Positions 1 to 9,186 are shown, numbered from the stretch's first letter. The stretch: 64,000 nucleotides of DNA from UBA7330 sp965243485 (GCA_965243485.1 CBDEVP010000001.1:4402001-4466000), one strand, 5' to 3'. The notes: a model not told the origin generated them from the sequence alone. Numbers and translations: made by a program.

Positions 1-394
1 GCAGAAGGTTCTCTTCATTGCCAATCCATTTGCTGTCACCTGTAGAAGTTGCTATCCTTCCATCCAGCGTTTGCGCAAAGTGAGAGACTGCAAAACACTT
101 TCCTTCTTTCCTTCCGGCAAAGTCCAGAAAAACATACGGCAGGTATAGCTTTAAGAATGACAATTCATGTTCATCAGGCCTTTCGCCATTGCCGCATTCT
201 ACTTGCATGAAATCACTGAGCAAGGGATTCACCGGACTTTTCTCAGCATCAAGATGAAGAATAAGGTCCGCACCCTTGATTGATTCCGTGAAAATTTGAG
301 GTTGGTCGCTAAACACAATACTGATAGCAGAAGGGAGCGATTTACATTCCCTAAGACTTAATTTCAGTTGTTGTATGACATTCCACGATCTCAT
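1..394 (-). CDS. RibD C-terminal (reductase) domain protein, partial
   Basis: The frame runs off the left edge, so only about 131 N-terminal residues are visible. The last visible part reads AQTLDGRIATSTGDSKWIG, which is the opening of the RibD C-terminal reductase fold that reduces the ribosylamino-pyrimidine intermediate of riboflavin synthesis. The roughly 100 residues before it are not a deaminase domain, since no HAE or PCxxC zinc motif is seen; this looks like a stand-alone RibD_C protein with an extra N-terminal segment. The start ATG (392-394) overlaps the ribA stop as TAATG, so the two are probably translationally coupled. The family assignment is good; the exact substrate is inferred from the ribA neighbour. 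Confidence 0.75.
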   Translation of the reverse strand, partial: MRSWNVIQQLKLSLRECKSLPSAISIVFSDQPQIFTESIKGADLILHLDAEKSPVNPLLSDFMQVECGNGERPDEHELSFLKLYLPYVFLDFAGRKEGKCFAVSHFAQTLDGRIATSTGDSKWIGNEENLL

Positions 395-996
395 TATTTG
401 ATAATTTCTGCGGAAAACAGGTGCCCCATCCGGTTTTTCTTTGTTTGAAGGTAAAACAGATTGGTGGATCGGGGCTTCATCTCGATAGGTATCCTACCCA
501 CAACCCTAATACCTGACCCATCAAAGGCATTGATTTTCAAAGGGTTGTTTGTCAGCAATTTAATCCTTTTGATCTCAAAACCCTGCAAAATCTCAATGGC
601 TTGCGAGTATTCTCTGGGATCCTCATGAAATCCTAATTTCAGGTTGGCTTCGCGTGTATCCAGACCTTTATCCTGGAGATTATAAGCTTTTAATTTATTG
701 ACTAGCCCAATACCACGGCCTTCCTGCCTGAGGTAAACGATAACACCACCATATTCATGGATATATTTCATTGAATACTCCAGTTGTTCTCCGCAATCAC
801 ATTTTACGGAACTAAAAATATCTCCGGTTGCACATTCGGAATGAATGCGTACATTGACTGTTTCAGCAAAGTCGGTATTTGGGTTGTATAAGGCCAGGTT
901 GGGTAATTCAGGTATTTTGGTTTCATAGGCATTGATATGAAACAGCCCATAAGTGGTCTCTATCCTGGACTTCACCAGCAGGTTGTTGTCTTTCAT
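394..996 (-). CDS. ribA: GTP cyclohydrolase II
   Basis: Opens GTP to 2,5-diamino-6-ribosylamino-pyrimidinone phosphate, releasing formate and pyrophosphate, the first step of riboflavin synthesis in the cytosol. At 200 residues it is the stand-alone RibA length, without a RibB domain. Visible signatures: the zinc cysteines C55, C66 and C68 in HSECATGD...KCDCGEQL, the RQEGRGIGL loop at residues 90-98, and the LLTNNPLK motif near residue 147. It is followed directly by the RibD_C-type gene with a TAATG overlap. I see no FMN riboswitch upstream. Assignment is secure. Confidence 0.96.
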   Translation of the reverse strand: MKDNNLLVKSRIETTYGLFHINAYETKIPELPNLALYNPNTDFAETVNVRIHSECATGDIFSSVKCDCGEQLEYSMKYIHEYGGVIVYLRQEGRGIGLVNKLKAYNLQDKGLDTREANLKLGFHEDPREYSQAIEILQGFEIKRIKLLTNNPLKINAFDGSGIRVVGRIPIEMKPRSTNLFYLQTKKNRMGHLFSAEIIK

Positions 997-1177
997 TGGG
1001 TGTTTAAGCTACAAATTTTTATTGATGATCAGGTAATCATCAATGATTAAGCACGGTCAAAATGACTTTAACTTGTCCATTATAGCAGTAAAACAACCAA
1101 AAAACAAAAATGATTATTTTTCTTTTTCCTTTAATCAAGGAACAGTTCTTTCCGACAAAACCAGATCAACGTGTCTG

Positions 1178-2122
1178 TCAATCGCCTTTCCCGGATCGAT
1201 AATCTGTTTCTACGACATGTCTGATGCCTTCGCTATAATTAGTGGGCTTGAATTCGAATCGTTGCTGGAATTTATCGCTGTTGAAAAAGTAATCATTTTC
1301 GTATTGATAGAGCATTTCCTTCAGCTCCCTCATCACAGGCATGAAAAGACCAAGGATGCTTACCAAAAATCTACCGGCTTCCTGATATCCTGGCTTTGTA
1401 TTGAGTTGAGAGGCAATTTCTTCAATGAACTGTCTGGTCGTCCATTTTTCATTGGAAGTGGGAAGATGCCAGACCTCCCCGTAAGCATCGGGAGTGTTTG
1501 CAAGAAGGGCAAGTGCCTTACCTGCATCCGGAGTGTAGGTGTAAGAATGGATGCGATCTGCACTTCCCAGTATGGATGCTTTCTTTCCCCTGCTTAGCAG
1601 ATCAAACACCGTTTGTGTTAATATGCTCACATTTGCAATAGACGGGCCGTAGAAATCAGCAGCCCTGGCGATGAGGGCTTCGACTCGCTTCTCTTTGATG
1701 GCGTCAAGTATCTTTTGTGCCACCTGAGCCCTGACCCTGCCTTTTTCGGAAATGGGATTTACCGGATTGGTCTCCTTTAGGTTTCCCACAGAATCAGGAT
1801 CATACATATATACATTATCAAAGAATACTAACCTGGTTTTATGGGTCTCACAGGCCTCCAGTACATGATCGATAACTATGGGCCATGTCTTTTGCCAGAC
1901 TTGGATTTTATATGGGAAGCCAACAGTCAGATATACAATATCAGACCCTTCGACAGCTTTTAATACATCTTCTCTCTTTGTGACATCAGCAGGAAAGAGT
2001 TGATCACTTTCATTGACCTTTATTGGATTCCTTGACACCAATCGAATGTCTTTGGTGTACTGGGGAAGATGCCTGGCCAATTCTCGTCCAATTGCACCTC
2101 CCGCTCCAAGTATTGTTTGCAT
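1178..2122 (-). CDS. NAD(P)-binding epimerase/NmrA-like protein
   Basis: A 314-residue extended SDR-type protein. The N-terminal dinucleotide-binding glycine motif GAGGAIG is at residues 6-12, followed by ADVTKREDV (the acidic cofactor loop) and VYLTVGFPY. A VFFDNVYMYDP stretch and RAADFYGP resemble the NAD-dependent epimerase/dehydratase family rather than a strict YxxxK short-chain dehydrogenase. The C-terminal part carries a substrate-domain-like EGIRHVVETDYR. Substrate unknown. It stands between ribA and a secreted protein, on the same strand, with about 180 bp to ribA, so a shared role is not implied. Confidence 0.8.
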   Translation of the reverse strand: MQTILGAGGAIGRELARHLPQYTKDIRLVSRNPIKVNESDQLFPADVTKREDVLKAVEGSDIVYLTVGFPYKIQVWQKTWPIVIDHVLEACETHKTRLVFFDNVYMYDPDSVGNLKETNPVNPISEKGRVRAQVAQKILDAIKEKRVEALIARAADFYGPSIANVSILTQTVFDLLSRGKKASILGSADRIHSYTYTPDAGKALALLANTPDAYGEVWHLPTSNEKWTTRQFIEEIASQLNTKPGYQEAGRFLVSILGLFMPVMRELKEMLYQYENDYFFNSDKFQQRFEFKPTNYSEGIRHVVETDYRSGKGD

Positions 2123-2190
2123 ATCTTATTGCCTTGAGATTATCAACGGCAAATAAGGCTTTTTTTTGATCAAATTGAAATCAAAAGAGT

Positions 2191-2898
2191 CTAACCCTCT
2201 ACAATTCCCACTTCTTGACAGGCATTTTCGAAAGTCCAAATGTGTCTTCCCAAATCATTCCATTTCGGCTTTTTCTCATGCATGATCTGACAGCTACCAA
2301 ACATTTGATGAAATGATCTTTTATAGTTTCCTTTTTTTACTTTCATGGGGGCCTGACCTTCATTTGAAACCAGGAAAGAACGATGCTTGTCACCAGTCAG
2401 CCTTAAGTATTCCCCTTCCATAGAAGCGGTTTTGGCAGCAAATGGATCGTAATACACTTCAAAGGTTGCGGCAAAGTCCGGATTTAACAGCTGGAGCAAA
2501 ACCTCATTTCCCGACTTCATTTTTACATTTCTGTAGGTTATGTAGTCAGAGGGTACAGCCCCTGGCTGATTTTGACTTAACAGTTTTGTCAACGATGATC
2601 CACGTTCATTAAAGTACTGTAGTTTCACAGCCTTATTCATGACGATCATGAACTCTTCCATTTCATTGGGCCAAAACTCCATTTCTCCATCTGAAGATGT
2701 TATCAATGTTACCCTGGTAATGCCTCGCGTGGCTGTTGTATTTTTGATCTTTCCTTCAATAATCTCCCCTGTCTTAAGAAGCACCACTCCCTGATTTGAT
2801 AGAGGTACCGCTTCTAAAGGCTGAAGAAGCGATTGCGAATACAGGCCTTCGATACAAATTGCCATCGAGAGGAGGTAAAAAACTGCTTGTTGCTTCAA
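2191..2898 (-). CDS. secreted protein of unknown function
   Basis: 235 residues with a cleavable-looking signal peptide (hydrophobic residues 5-18, then GLYSQS). The segment VVLLKTGEIIEGKIKN is the kind of strand pair found in many Bacteroidota periplasmic proteins of unknown function ('transcript of a gene with an SH3-like or Sm-like barrel'), but I do not recognise the family. The C-terminus has a basic patch (KVKKGNYKRSFHQMF) and three cysteines (SCQIMHEKK, NACQEVG). Monocistronic or co-transcribed with the epimerase-like gene 69 bp downstream. Confidence 0.6.
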   Translation of the reverse strand: MKQQAVFYLLSMAICIEGLYSQSLLQPLEAVPLSNQGVVLLKTGEIIEGKIKNTTATRGITRVTLITSSDGEMEFWPNEMEEFMIVMNKAVKLQYFNERGSSLTKLLSQNQPGAVPSDYITYRNVKMKSGNEVLLQLLNPDFAATFEVYYDPFAAKTASMEGEYLRLTGDKHRSFLVSNEGQAPMKVKKGNYKRSFHQMFGSCQIMHEKKPKWNDLGRHIWTFENACQEVGIVEG

Positions 2899-3110
2899 AC
2901 TAATAATGTGATGATGTAGCAGATTTTAGACGTAGAAGATCATTGTCTTCCAGGACCGCGAACATTTATTTCAGACAAATTGTAATAAGCAAACAAGCCT
3001 TGCTATGGCTTTAACCTGTGATCCAACAAATAAAAATCTTCACTCACAGATAGCAGCTATATTTTTTAAACAACTGCTTTCATTTTCTGTTGGATTTAAA
3101 AATAGATATA

Positions 3111-3293
3111 ATGAAAACTTCAGATATTCTCTTTTTGCTGGCCTCCTTCTTTTCTTTCCTTTTTTCCATTTACCTCTGGTTCAACGGACAGAAGCAAGAG
3201 GGGATTTTTGTAGGCATATGGGTTCCTTCCATATTAAGTGCTGCCGTGCTTGTCAAGTTGATCAAACAAAATCAAAGCAGCCATGATCAGTAA
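3111..3293 (+). CDS. small two-helix membrane protein
   Basis: 60 residues starting at the ATG at 3111 (a TTG seven codons earlier is also in frame but less likely). Two hydrophobic stretches (about residues 4-20 and 31-48) separated by NGQKQEG predict a hairpin membrane protein with a basic, polar tail. It overlaps the following small gene by 11 bp, and both lie directly upstream of the photolyase on the same strand, so the three may be one operon. No family recognised. Confidence 0.6.
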   Translation: MKTSDILFLLASFFSFLFSIYLWFNGQKQEGIFVGIWVPSILSAAVLVKLIKQNQSSHDQ

Positions 3294-3435
3294 TACTTTT
3301 ATTTTCATTTTTGGTACAGTGGTTTTTGGCACGTGGTTAATTGCCTCTTTCATCGAGTTTCGCAAAATGGCCAATAATCCAAAGAAATACCGCAGTAAAA
3401 AAGCTAACCCTCTCGAAGGCGATAAACTAGAATAG
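3283..3435 (+). CDS. small single-helix membrane protein (50 residues)
   Basis: Starts with ATG inside the last codons of the preceding gene (11-bp overlap in another frame). One hydrophobic helix spans about residues 5-24, ending with FIEFRKM, followed by a strongly basic tail NNPKKYRSKKA that should stay in the cytoplasm. The overlap, the clean positive-inside topology and the position before the photolyase gene support it being real despite its size. Function unknown. Confidence 0.55.
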   Translation: MISNTFIFIFGTVVFGTWLIASFIEFRKMANNPKKYRSKKANPLEGDKLE

Positions 3436-3475
3436 ATTTTAACAGGTACTAACTTCAATTAGAAATTCTTCCAGG

Positions 3476-4918
3476 TTGAACCTTGTCTGGCTTAAGCGGG
3501 ATATCAGGTCGCAGGATCACCGACCTCTCTTGGAGGCAGAGCAAGCAGCGGAGCCTTATCGGATCATTTACATATTTGATACTGGTCTCACCAAACATGA
3601 GGATACATCTCCAAGACACCTGCAGTTCATTTCTCATTCCCTGTTCGATCTAAGAAAGACTTTAACGAACTTCAATAGACACATAGAGATTTTCTTTGGA
3701 AAATCTGAAGATGTCTTCAGCTACCTGGTACAAAAGGAGGAAATCAGGCACGTGTTCTCCTACCAGGAAACCGGAGTGACACTTAGCTGGCAGCGGGATC
3801 AGAATGTAGCTGCTATACTTAAGGAATCGGGGGCCAAATGGACCGAATACCAGCGAGATGGCATTATGAGAGGGATAAGAGACAGGAAAGGCTGGGACAA
3901 GCAGTGGTTTGCTACCATGCATCGGCCGGTTATCAAGAATTTTTACTCTCATGGTGATTTAGCCCCACTTAGACACCATTTTAATGCCCCTGATGAGCTG
4001 AGAAAAGAACTGGAGATGTTTCCCTCACAGATGCAACCTGCCGGAGAATCCAATGCATGGAGGTATCTCAGATCATTTGCAGAGGACAGAGGTTTTGATT
4101 ATCACAAGCTCATTTCAAAACCGCTGGAAAGTCGATCTTCCTGCTCAAGGTTATCCCCATATTTGGCCTGGGGGAATCTCAGCATTCAACAAGCCTACCA
4201 GTTTGTGAAACATCACCCCAAGTATCAAAATAATAAAAGGGCTTTTGGTGCCTTCCTCACCCGGCTTAAGTGGCATTGTCACTTCATTCAAAAATTTGAA
4301 GTAGAGTGTGAATATGAAACTGTCTGTATCAATCGAGGCTATGAACTTCTGGAGAGAACCAACCACACGGACCACCTCGAAGCATGGAAACAGGGAAAAA
4401 CAGGCTTTCCCCTGGTGGATGCCTGCATGAGGGCAGTGAAAACTACAGGATGGATCAACTTCAGGATGCGCGCCATGCTGGTTTCCTTTCTGTGCCATCA
4501 CCTGGATCAGGACTGGAGAAATGGCGCTTACTTTCTTGCTCAACAATTCCTGGACTATGAACCCGGAATTCATTATCCTCAGTTTCAGATGCAGGCAGGC
4601 ACGACCGGAATCAATACGGTCAGAATTTACAATCCCGTGAAGCAATCAAAAGACCATGATCCTGAGGGTACTTTCATTAGAAAATGGGTGCCCGAACTTC
4701 GAAATGTTGAAAATACCTTTATCCATGAACCCTGGCAAATGACCAAGATGGACCAAGAGTTATGTGGATTTAAGGCTGGAAGAGACTACCCATACCCCAT
4801 TGTGGATGTGCAGGAAAGTGGCCGTGAGGCCAGAAACAAAATCTGGGGGCATCGTAAAAACAAAAAAGTAAAAGAAGAAAAAGAACGGATTCTCAAGATT
4901 CACACACGGAGAGGATAA
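3476..4918 (+). CDS. deoxyribodipyrimidine photolyase/cryptochrome family protein
   Basis: A 480-residue flavoprotein of the photolyase/cryptochrome superfamily, expected to repair UV pyrimidine dimers with light or to act as a blue-light sensor. The start must be TTG at 3476 because no ATG lies between it and an in-frame stop, and NLVWLKRDIRSQDHRPL is the usual N-terminus of the Rossmann antenna domain. The FAD domain shows SRLSPYLAWGNLS, RLKWHCHFIQ, GKTGFPLVDACMRA, TTGWINFRMR and RIYNPVKQSKDHDPEG...WVPEL. In the stretch that in E. coli photolyase holds the FAD-proximal Trp382, this protein reads HYPQFQMQAG, so it belongs to a divergent subgroup. Two small membrane proteins lie just upstream. 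Confidence 0.88.
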   Translation: MNLVWLKRDIRSQDHRPLLEAEQAAEPYRIIYIFDTGLTKHEDTSPRHLQFISHSLFDLRKTLTNFNRHIEIFFGKSEDVFSYLVQKEEIRHVFSYQETGVTLSWQRDQNVAAILKESGAKWTEYQRDGIMRGIRDRKGWDKQWFATMHRPVIKNFYSHGDLAPLRHHFNAPDELRKELEMFPSQMQPAGESNAWRYLRSFAEDRGFDYHKLISKPLESRSSCSRLSPYLAWGNLSIQQAYQFVKHHPKYQNNKRAFGAFLTRLKWHCHFIQKFEVECEYETVCINRGYELLERTNHTDHLEAWKQGKTGFPLVDACMRAVKTTGWINFRMRAMLVSFLCHHLDQDWRNGAYFLAQQFLDYEPGIHYPQFQMQAGTTGINTVRIYNPVKQSKDHDPEGTFIRKWVPELRNVENTFIHEPWQMTKMDQELCGFKAGRDYPYPIVDVQESGREARNKIWGHRKNKKVKEEKERILKIHTRRG

Positions 4919-4922
4919 TTAA

Positions 4923-6170
4923 TCATATTCCTATTCTGTAGATCATTGCACTACCTCCATCAGTGACGGCATACAGCGCGCCATCATTTCCTTCCAGGAT
5001 ATCACGGAATCGATGTCCCAGGTCTTCCAGCAGTCTTTCCTCCCCTGTCACCTGATTATCCTCTATGACCAGTCTCGCAATATGCCTACCGCTAAGACAG
5101 GCCAGAAACAGATTATTTCTCCATTCACTCATAGATGTACCCGTATAAAAAGTGATGCCACTGGGTGAAACCACGGGGTCCCAATAATAGACTGGTTGCT
5201 CCATACCCTCCTGTTTGGTAATGCCCGCTCCTACAGGCGCTCCGGAATATTCAATACCGTAGGAGATCACCGGCCACCCATAATTCTTACCTGGTTGAAT
5301 CCGATTGACCTCATCACCTCCCCTCGGACCAAACTCGGCTTCCCAGAGATCTCCGGTAACCGGATGAATCGCCAGGCCCTGAACATTGCGATGGCCGTAG
5401 GAATAAATTTCAGGTACGGCACCAGCTTGCCCGATAAATGGGTTCCCGGGGACAGGATCACCATCCTTTGTGATATGCAATACTTTACCCAGAGCAGCGT
5501 CAAGCTCCTGGGCTTCAGCCCTGATTGCTACACTTGAACGCTCCCCTGTACTGACAAATAAATTTCCATCTCCATCCCAGACCAGCCGGGACCCGTAATG
5601 AAGCGTACCATTAAATTCGGGAAGCGCTGTGTAAATCACTTCAGTATTCTCTATTCCGGTTTCATCATTTGAAAGCATACCCTTTGCAACTGCAGTTGCC
5701 GTTCCGCTGGATCCGTTTTGAGAAAAGCTCCAGTAGATCATTCTGTTGGTATTAAAATCCGGATCAACCGCCACATCCAGCAATCCACCCTGACCTGAGC
5801 TGTTAACCGGTGGAATTCCTGTGATGGCACCACTAACCTCACCGCTGGTTGAAACGATACGAAAAACACCTCCTTTTTCAGTCACCAAAATCCTGCCATC
5901 CGGGAGATTGGCCATACCCCAGGGGTTTGTTAAGCCACTGGCAAATTCTTCCACCTGATATTCAGTAGTTGTTTCAACTCCCTGTATCCTTGTCTGGCCT
6001 TTAAAAGCCGGTTCATAATCAGCATTGGGTGCTTGCGTTTCAACGGGCGGTAAACCATCTTTTGATTGAGGGGACGGTTCTTCTCCAGCCTCATTTTTGC
6101 AGGAAATAGCAATAAGGGTCAGGGAAATGATAACTAAAAAGGAAATGCAGGATCTGACAGCATTCAGCAT
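4923..6170 (-). CDS. PQQ-dependent sugar dehydrogenase-like lipoprotein
   Basis: A glucose/sorbosone dehydrogenase (GSDH) six-bladed propeller, expected to oxidise aldose sugars in the periplasm with PQQ. ATG at 6170 gives MLNAVRSCISFLV...LIAISC, a lipoprotein signal with the lipobox cysteine; a TTG seven codons upstream is possible. Signatures in order: NPWGMANLPDGRILVTEKGG, NSSGQGGLLDVAVDPDF, HYGSRLVWDGDGNLFVSTGE, SYGHRNVQGLAIHP, EFGPRGGDEVNRI and KNYGWPVISYG. No PQQ biosynthesis genes are in the window, so the cofactor must be made elsewhere or taken up. A second GSDH, fused to cytochrome c, is at 59344. Its stop lies 4 bp from the photolyase stop, convergent. Confidence 0.88.
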   Translation of the reverse strand: MLNAVRSCISFLVIISLTLIAISCKNEAGEEPSPQSKDGLPPVETQAPNADYEPAFKGQTRIQGVETTTEYQVEEFASGLTNPWGMANLPDGRILVTEKGGVFRIVSTSGEVSGAITGIPPVNSSGQGGLLDVAVDPDFNTNRMIYWSFSQNGSSGTATAVAKGMLSNDETGIENTEVIYTALPEFNGTLHYGSRLVWDGDGNLFVSTGERSSVAIRAEAQELDAALGKVLHITKDGDPVPGNPFIGQAGAVPEIYSYGHRNVQGLAIHPVTGDLWEAEFGPRGGDEVNRIQPGKNYGWPVISYGIEYSGAPVGAGITKQEGMEQPVYYWDPVVSPSGITFYTGTSMSEWRNNLFLACLSGRHIARLVIEDNQVTGEERLLEDLGHRFRDILEGNDGALYAVTDGGSAMIYRIGI

Positions 6171-6245
6171 AGCTAATACTTTTTGATACAACTGTAACGA
6201 AGTGCTTCGGGTTCATATTTTCCGATGTCGGAATCAGAAATCAAT

Positions 6246-6731
6246 CTAATTACCATTGGAATTCCAGATATCATGGGTGGTTATCCATTCCCCGGTAGTC
6301 TGCTTCTTTAGTATATTAAGATATTTTGAGGTGGAAACAATAAGCGTATCATTCGCAGGTCCATTTTTGGGAATTAAGGTCACTTCTGCAGTACCCCTAC
6401 CGTAAGCCAGATTTCCCGATACCTCCACTTCGTCGTAATGGCTGGAGAGCCTGGTCTCAAACTGATCGAAAATAGACTGATAATATGCTTCCACTTTCCC
6501 GGGTCCCTTCAGAGGAGGACTTCCTGGGGCAAGAAGTAGTGCATCTTCCGAGAAATAGCTTGCAATTATGCCTGCCTTGCCCTCGTTGAAAGCCTTGGCC
6601 CGGGCATCGCTTATGGCAGTAATGGCAGCCACATCTTCGGAGTAATCATTTTTCGTATTGCATGAACCGAAAAGAATGAATGTGGCCAGAATCATACAGG
6701 CTGGGCGATACATTAGCTCTTGTTTTAGCAT
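6246..6731 (-). CDS. NTF2-like (SnoaL/DUF4440-type) lipoprotein
   Basis: 161 residues with a lipoprotein signal (FILFGSC) and then an NTF2-like cone fold: AITAISDARAKAFNEGKAG, YFSEDALLLAPGSPPLKGP and the closing WITTHDIWNSNG are typical of SnoaL-like/DUF4440 secreted proteins. Members bind small ligands or have no known activity; no catalytic residues can be claimed. Located just upstream, on the same strand, of the sugar dehydrogenase lipoprotein (75 bp gap). Confidence 0.75.
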   Translation of the reverse strand: MLKQELMYRPACMILATFILFGSCNTKNDYSEDVAAITAISDARAKAFNEGKAGIIASYFSEDALLLAPGSPPLKGPGKVEAYYQSIFDQFETRLSSHYDEVEVSGNLAYGRGTAEVTLIPKNGPANDTLIVSTSKYLNILKKQTTGEWITTHDIWNSNGN

Positions 6732-6910
6732 GAAATTAGTTGATTAAACCAGGTTAGAAGAGATTTTTTCATCTCCTCCTTGATCCAATGGATTCTTGCA
6801 AAGTTAGTATCCCCTTCAAGAGATACTGCATAGCATCTATATCTAAGCAAATTTATCAAACAGGAGCTGCCAAATTTTAAAGAAGTCATTCCGGGTAATT
6901 TCAACGAGAT

Positions 6911-8554
6911 TTATTCAGCCAACTGAGAAAATCTTGCTTTTCCCTCTCTGAATTTCGCCAGTACCTCATGCTTTGCTGCTTCGTCTGGGAAACTCCCTTC
7001 TTTATCTAACCAATTGATGGCATTTTGCAAATAATGCTCAAAGTAATGAGCATCTTCATGTGGTCGGACAGGCTTTCCCGGTATTTCAATGTATACTGGG
7101 CTGGTATGAGAAAAGGTTACTTCGGGCCTCAGCGTACCGTAATACTTGTTTAGCTCAGTGGGTCCTCCATTTTCGTTTCTTCTTTGAGCCAAACTTAGAC
7201 CATCTCTTCGTTCCCGTTGAGCCAATTGATAGGCTCTGGCAGCAATCCAAACACTTTCCTCCGGTATGTAATCGACTTCAAGAGATTTATAGGACTCTCC
7301 CTGCTGGATAGAAACCTCTGCGACCAATTCGCCATTAGCCACAATCTCAAGCCTATCGATGGGCATCTGGCTCCAGACCTCGGCTGTGACCCGATAGCTT
7401 TTGTCAGGAGCACCATCAAGCTTCCCTCCTGGATCTGTTCCATCCACTTTGAAAGAAAGGAAGGGAGAGTTGCTAACAAAAGTCTTTCCTTCATTCAAAG
7501 CATCTACCCAATTCTCATAATTGAATTCATCCTCGACCAATGCATAAGTCCTGTTGGCTCCTACTGTTACAAAATTTCCCATCTTGTCTGTTCCGGCTGT
7601 GATGGGAATCTTAAAGCCGCAATTCAATAAGCGATACCATAGCTTCAATCCGGAATTTAACCTCACCTCAGGCACTACATCTGAGGCAAAAATGGGCTCA
7701 TAAAAGGGATCTATTGTACATAAAAGCTCCACAGCGTCCACTTTTTGCAGTACGACATCAAGTGGCCCCTCCAGACCCGGCCATGCAGCGAAGTGTGCAA
7801 GAGAAACGTGTCCATGTTGTGCATGAGCTTCATCCATTGCATCCATGTTCAGTGGATACTGGTGTTTTCTTTGCTCCCCGGATGGTTCGATCAGGTGGTC
7901 GGTGAGATTCAACAGATCCACATGTCCCAACCGATCTTCACGGTATTCCTGACCATAGAAAAGCAGATGTTTGGGATCAGATTCGGGTTCGATATCGCCC
8001 CGAAAATGCTCATGGTCAAGTGTGAAATCAGAAATCAGCAGATTTGTCACATTGACATCTTCTGCTTTCATCTCCAAAATGGCTGATTCTTTATTGATAT
8101 GATGTACATGCACATCGCCGGTATACCAGGGTTCATCCGGGAGGTCGAAAGCTTTCTCGAGCTGAATATCGATATCATCACCTAAGGAAATGACCTGATC
8201 AAATATCTTGTAATGGAATCCCTTGACGACTTCGATTCTGATTGAATCAACGGATGTTTCCAGTTCAAAATTTCCGTCAACATAGGCGAACCTGCGTCCT
8301 TCATCCAGCAGAACATCCACTTCCACCGGTTCCTGGTCCGAGGATGTTGTCATTGGAAAATCTGCCGAATGACCTACTGGTGCCAGGTACTGATCATTTA
8401 GACTTGTGATCCTGACTCGGGCGGCTGTGTGTTGGCCCTGCTCATCTAAAATCCGAAAGGTAGTCTTTCCAGCCTTATGATCCTGCTGGCATGAAATCAC
8501 CAGCATCGAAAACAGAATCACCGGGAACTTCCAGGAATGTAAAATCCGAATCAT
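6911..8554 (-). CDS. CehA/McbA-type (PHP-fold) metallohydrolase, lipoprotein
   Basis: 547 residues beginning with a lipobox signal (LVISCQQ). After an N-terminal beta-sandwich-like region (about residues 30-135) comes WYTGDVHVHH, the first metal-binding His cluster of the PHP/CehA-McbA group, followed by NLLISDFTLDHEH, GHVSLAHFAAWPG, and PITAGTDKMGN, which place further His and Asp ligands in the usual order. A C-terminal beta-domain (YRVTAEVWSQMPIDRLEIVANGE) is common in this group. Known relatives hydrolyse carbamates or other esters, but here the substrate is unknown. It is in a minus-strand run with 8590 and 9198; gaps are short. Confidence 0.78.
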   Translation of the reverse strand: MIRILHSWKFPVILFSMLVISCQQDHKAGKTTFRILDEQGQHTAARVRITSLNDQYLAPVGHSADFPMTTSSDQEPVEVDVLLDEGRRFAYVDGNFELETSVDSIRIEVVKGFHYKIFDQVISLGDDIDIQLEKAFDLPDEPWYTGDVHVHHINKESAILEMKAEDVNVTNLLISDFTLDHEHFRGDIEPESDPKHLLFYGQEYREDRLGHVDLLNLTDHLIEPSGEQRKHQYPLNMDAMDEAHAQHGHVSLAHFAAWPGLEGPLDVVLQKVDAVELLCTIDPFYEPIFASDVVPEVRLNSGLKLWYRLLNCGFKIPITAGTDKMGNFVTVGANRTYALVEDEFNYENWVDALNEGKTFVSNSPFLSFKVDGTDPGGKLDGAPDKSYRVTAEVWSQMPIDRLEIVANGELVAEVSIQQGESYKSLEVDYIPEESVWIAARAYQLAQRERRDGLSLAQRRNENGGPTELNKYYGTLRPEVTFSHTSPVYIEIPGKPVRPHEDAHYFEHYLQNAINWLDKEGSFPDEAAKHEVLAKFREGKARFSQLAE

Positions 8555-8589
8555 GATTGAATATGGTAAAATTTCCGGTAAAATAGAAG

Positions 8590-9186
8590 CTATATCCTCA
8601 GGATCAACTGAAAATGCCCGGGGCTAAATGATATTTGATCAATCAATCGATAAAGCTCTCCGGCATGGTTTTGTTGCGCCAGATACAGGATTACATCAAA
8701 GACGAAAAGGAAACCTCCCTGAAGCATGATCGACCTTCCAAAGCCTTTGAACCGATCCTGATTTTTAGCGGAGTTCTTAGCCCGTTCGTTCAGATACAAG
8801 CCTCCGGCAATATACCCCAGGTCCAGACCTGCATTGAACAAAAGGATCTTTTCAATGGAATGTTGCTCCTTTAAGGATTCTGAAAAACCCAGTCCGGCAG
8901 AGTCTCCGTTCAGTGCATTTAAGTAACCCAAACCGGCAATGACAAGATTCACTCCGTTCCAATATCCGTTCATTTGATGGAATGACCTTTTCCAGCCCTC
9001 TTCCCTGCTGGCCAACACTGGACTAAGTGCAATGTTAGTTGCTGCCCAGGATCCCAGAACCAGCATCCCGGTTTTATTGATATTTAACCTTTGTTCATTG
9101 AAAACATCTAATTCCTGTGCAAAAACAAACATCGGCAATAGCAGGAGGAAAACAAGGTAGATCGATCGCTTCATATCTGATGACAT
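8590..9186 (-). CDS. membrane protein of unknown function (DUF6992-like)
   Basis: 198 residues: signal peptide or first helix (YLVFLLLLPMFVFAQ), then LDVFNEQRLNINKTGMLVLGSWAATNI and at least three more hydrophobic stretches (about 70-90, 110-135, 150-175). The pattern, with GWKRSFHQMNGYWNGVNLVIAG, resembles a Bacteroidota family of small integral membrane proteins that I recall as DUF6992; this name is tentative. It begins 11 bp after the histidine kinase stop, so the two may be co-transcribed. Confidence 0.6.
   Translation of the reverse strand: MSSDMKRSIYLVFLLLLPMFVFAQELDVFNEQRLNINKTGMLVLGSWAATNIALSPVLASREEGWKRSFHQMNGYWNGVNLVIAGLGYLNALNGDSAGLGFSESLKEQHSIEKILLFNAGLDLGYIAGGLYLNERAKNSAKNQDRFKGFGRSIMLQGGFLFVFDVILYLAQQNHAGELYRLIDQISFSPGHFQLILRI

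Noticed and set aside
1022..1043. 8-bp inverted repeat upstream of ribA, considered as an FMN riboswitch
   Set aside because: The conserved FMN-aptamer sequences are absent and the repeat has no expression platform; at most an operator.
1043..1597. Plus-strand open frame over the epimerase-like gene
   Set aside because: It is antisense to a coherent SDR-like protein and has no recognisable product.
2131..2167. GCCTT/AAGGC hairpin followed by eight T on the plus strand
   Set aside because: No plus-strand gene ends here; the stem is short and another pairing competes.
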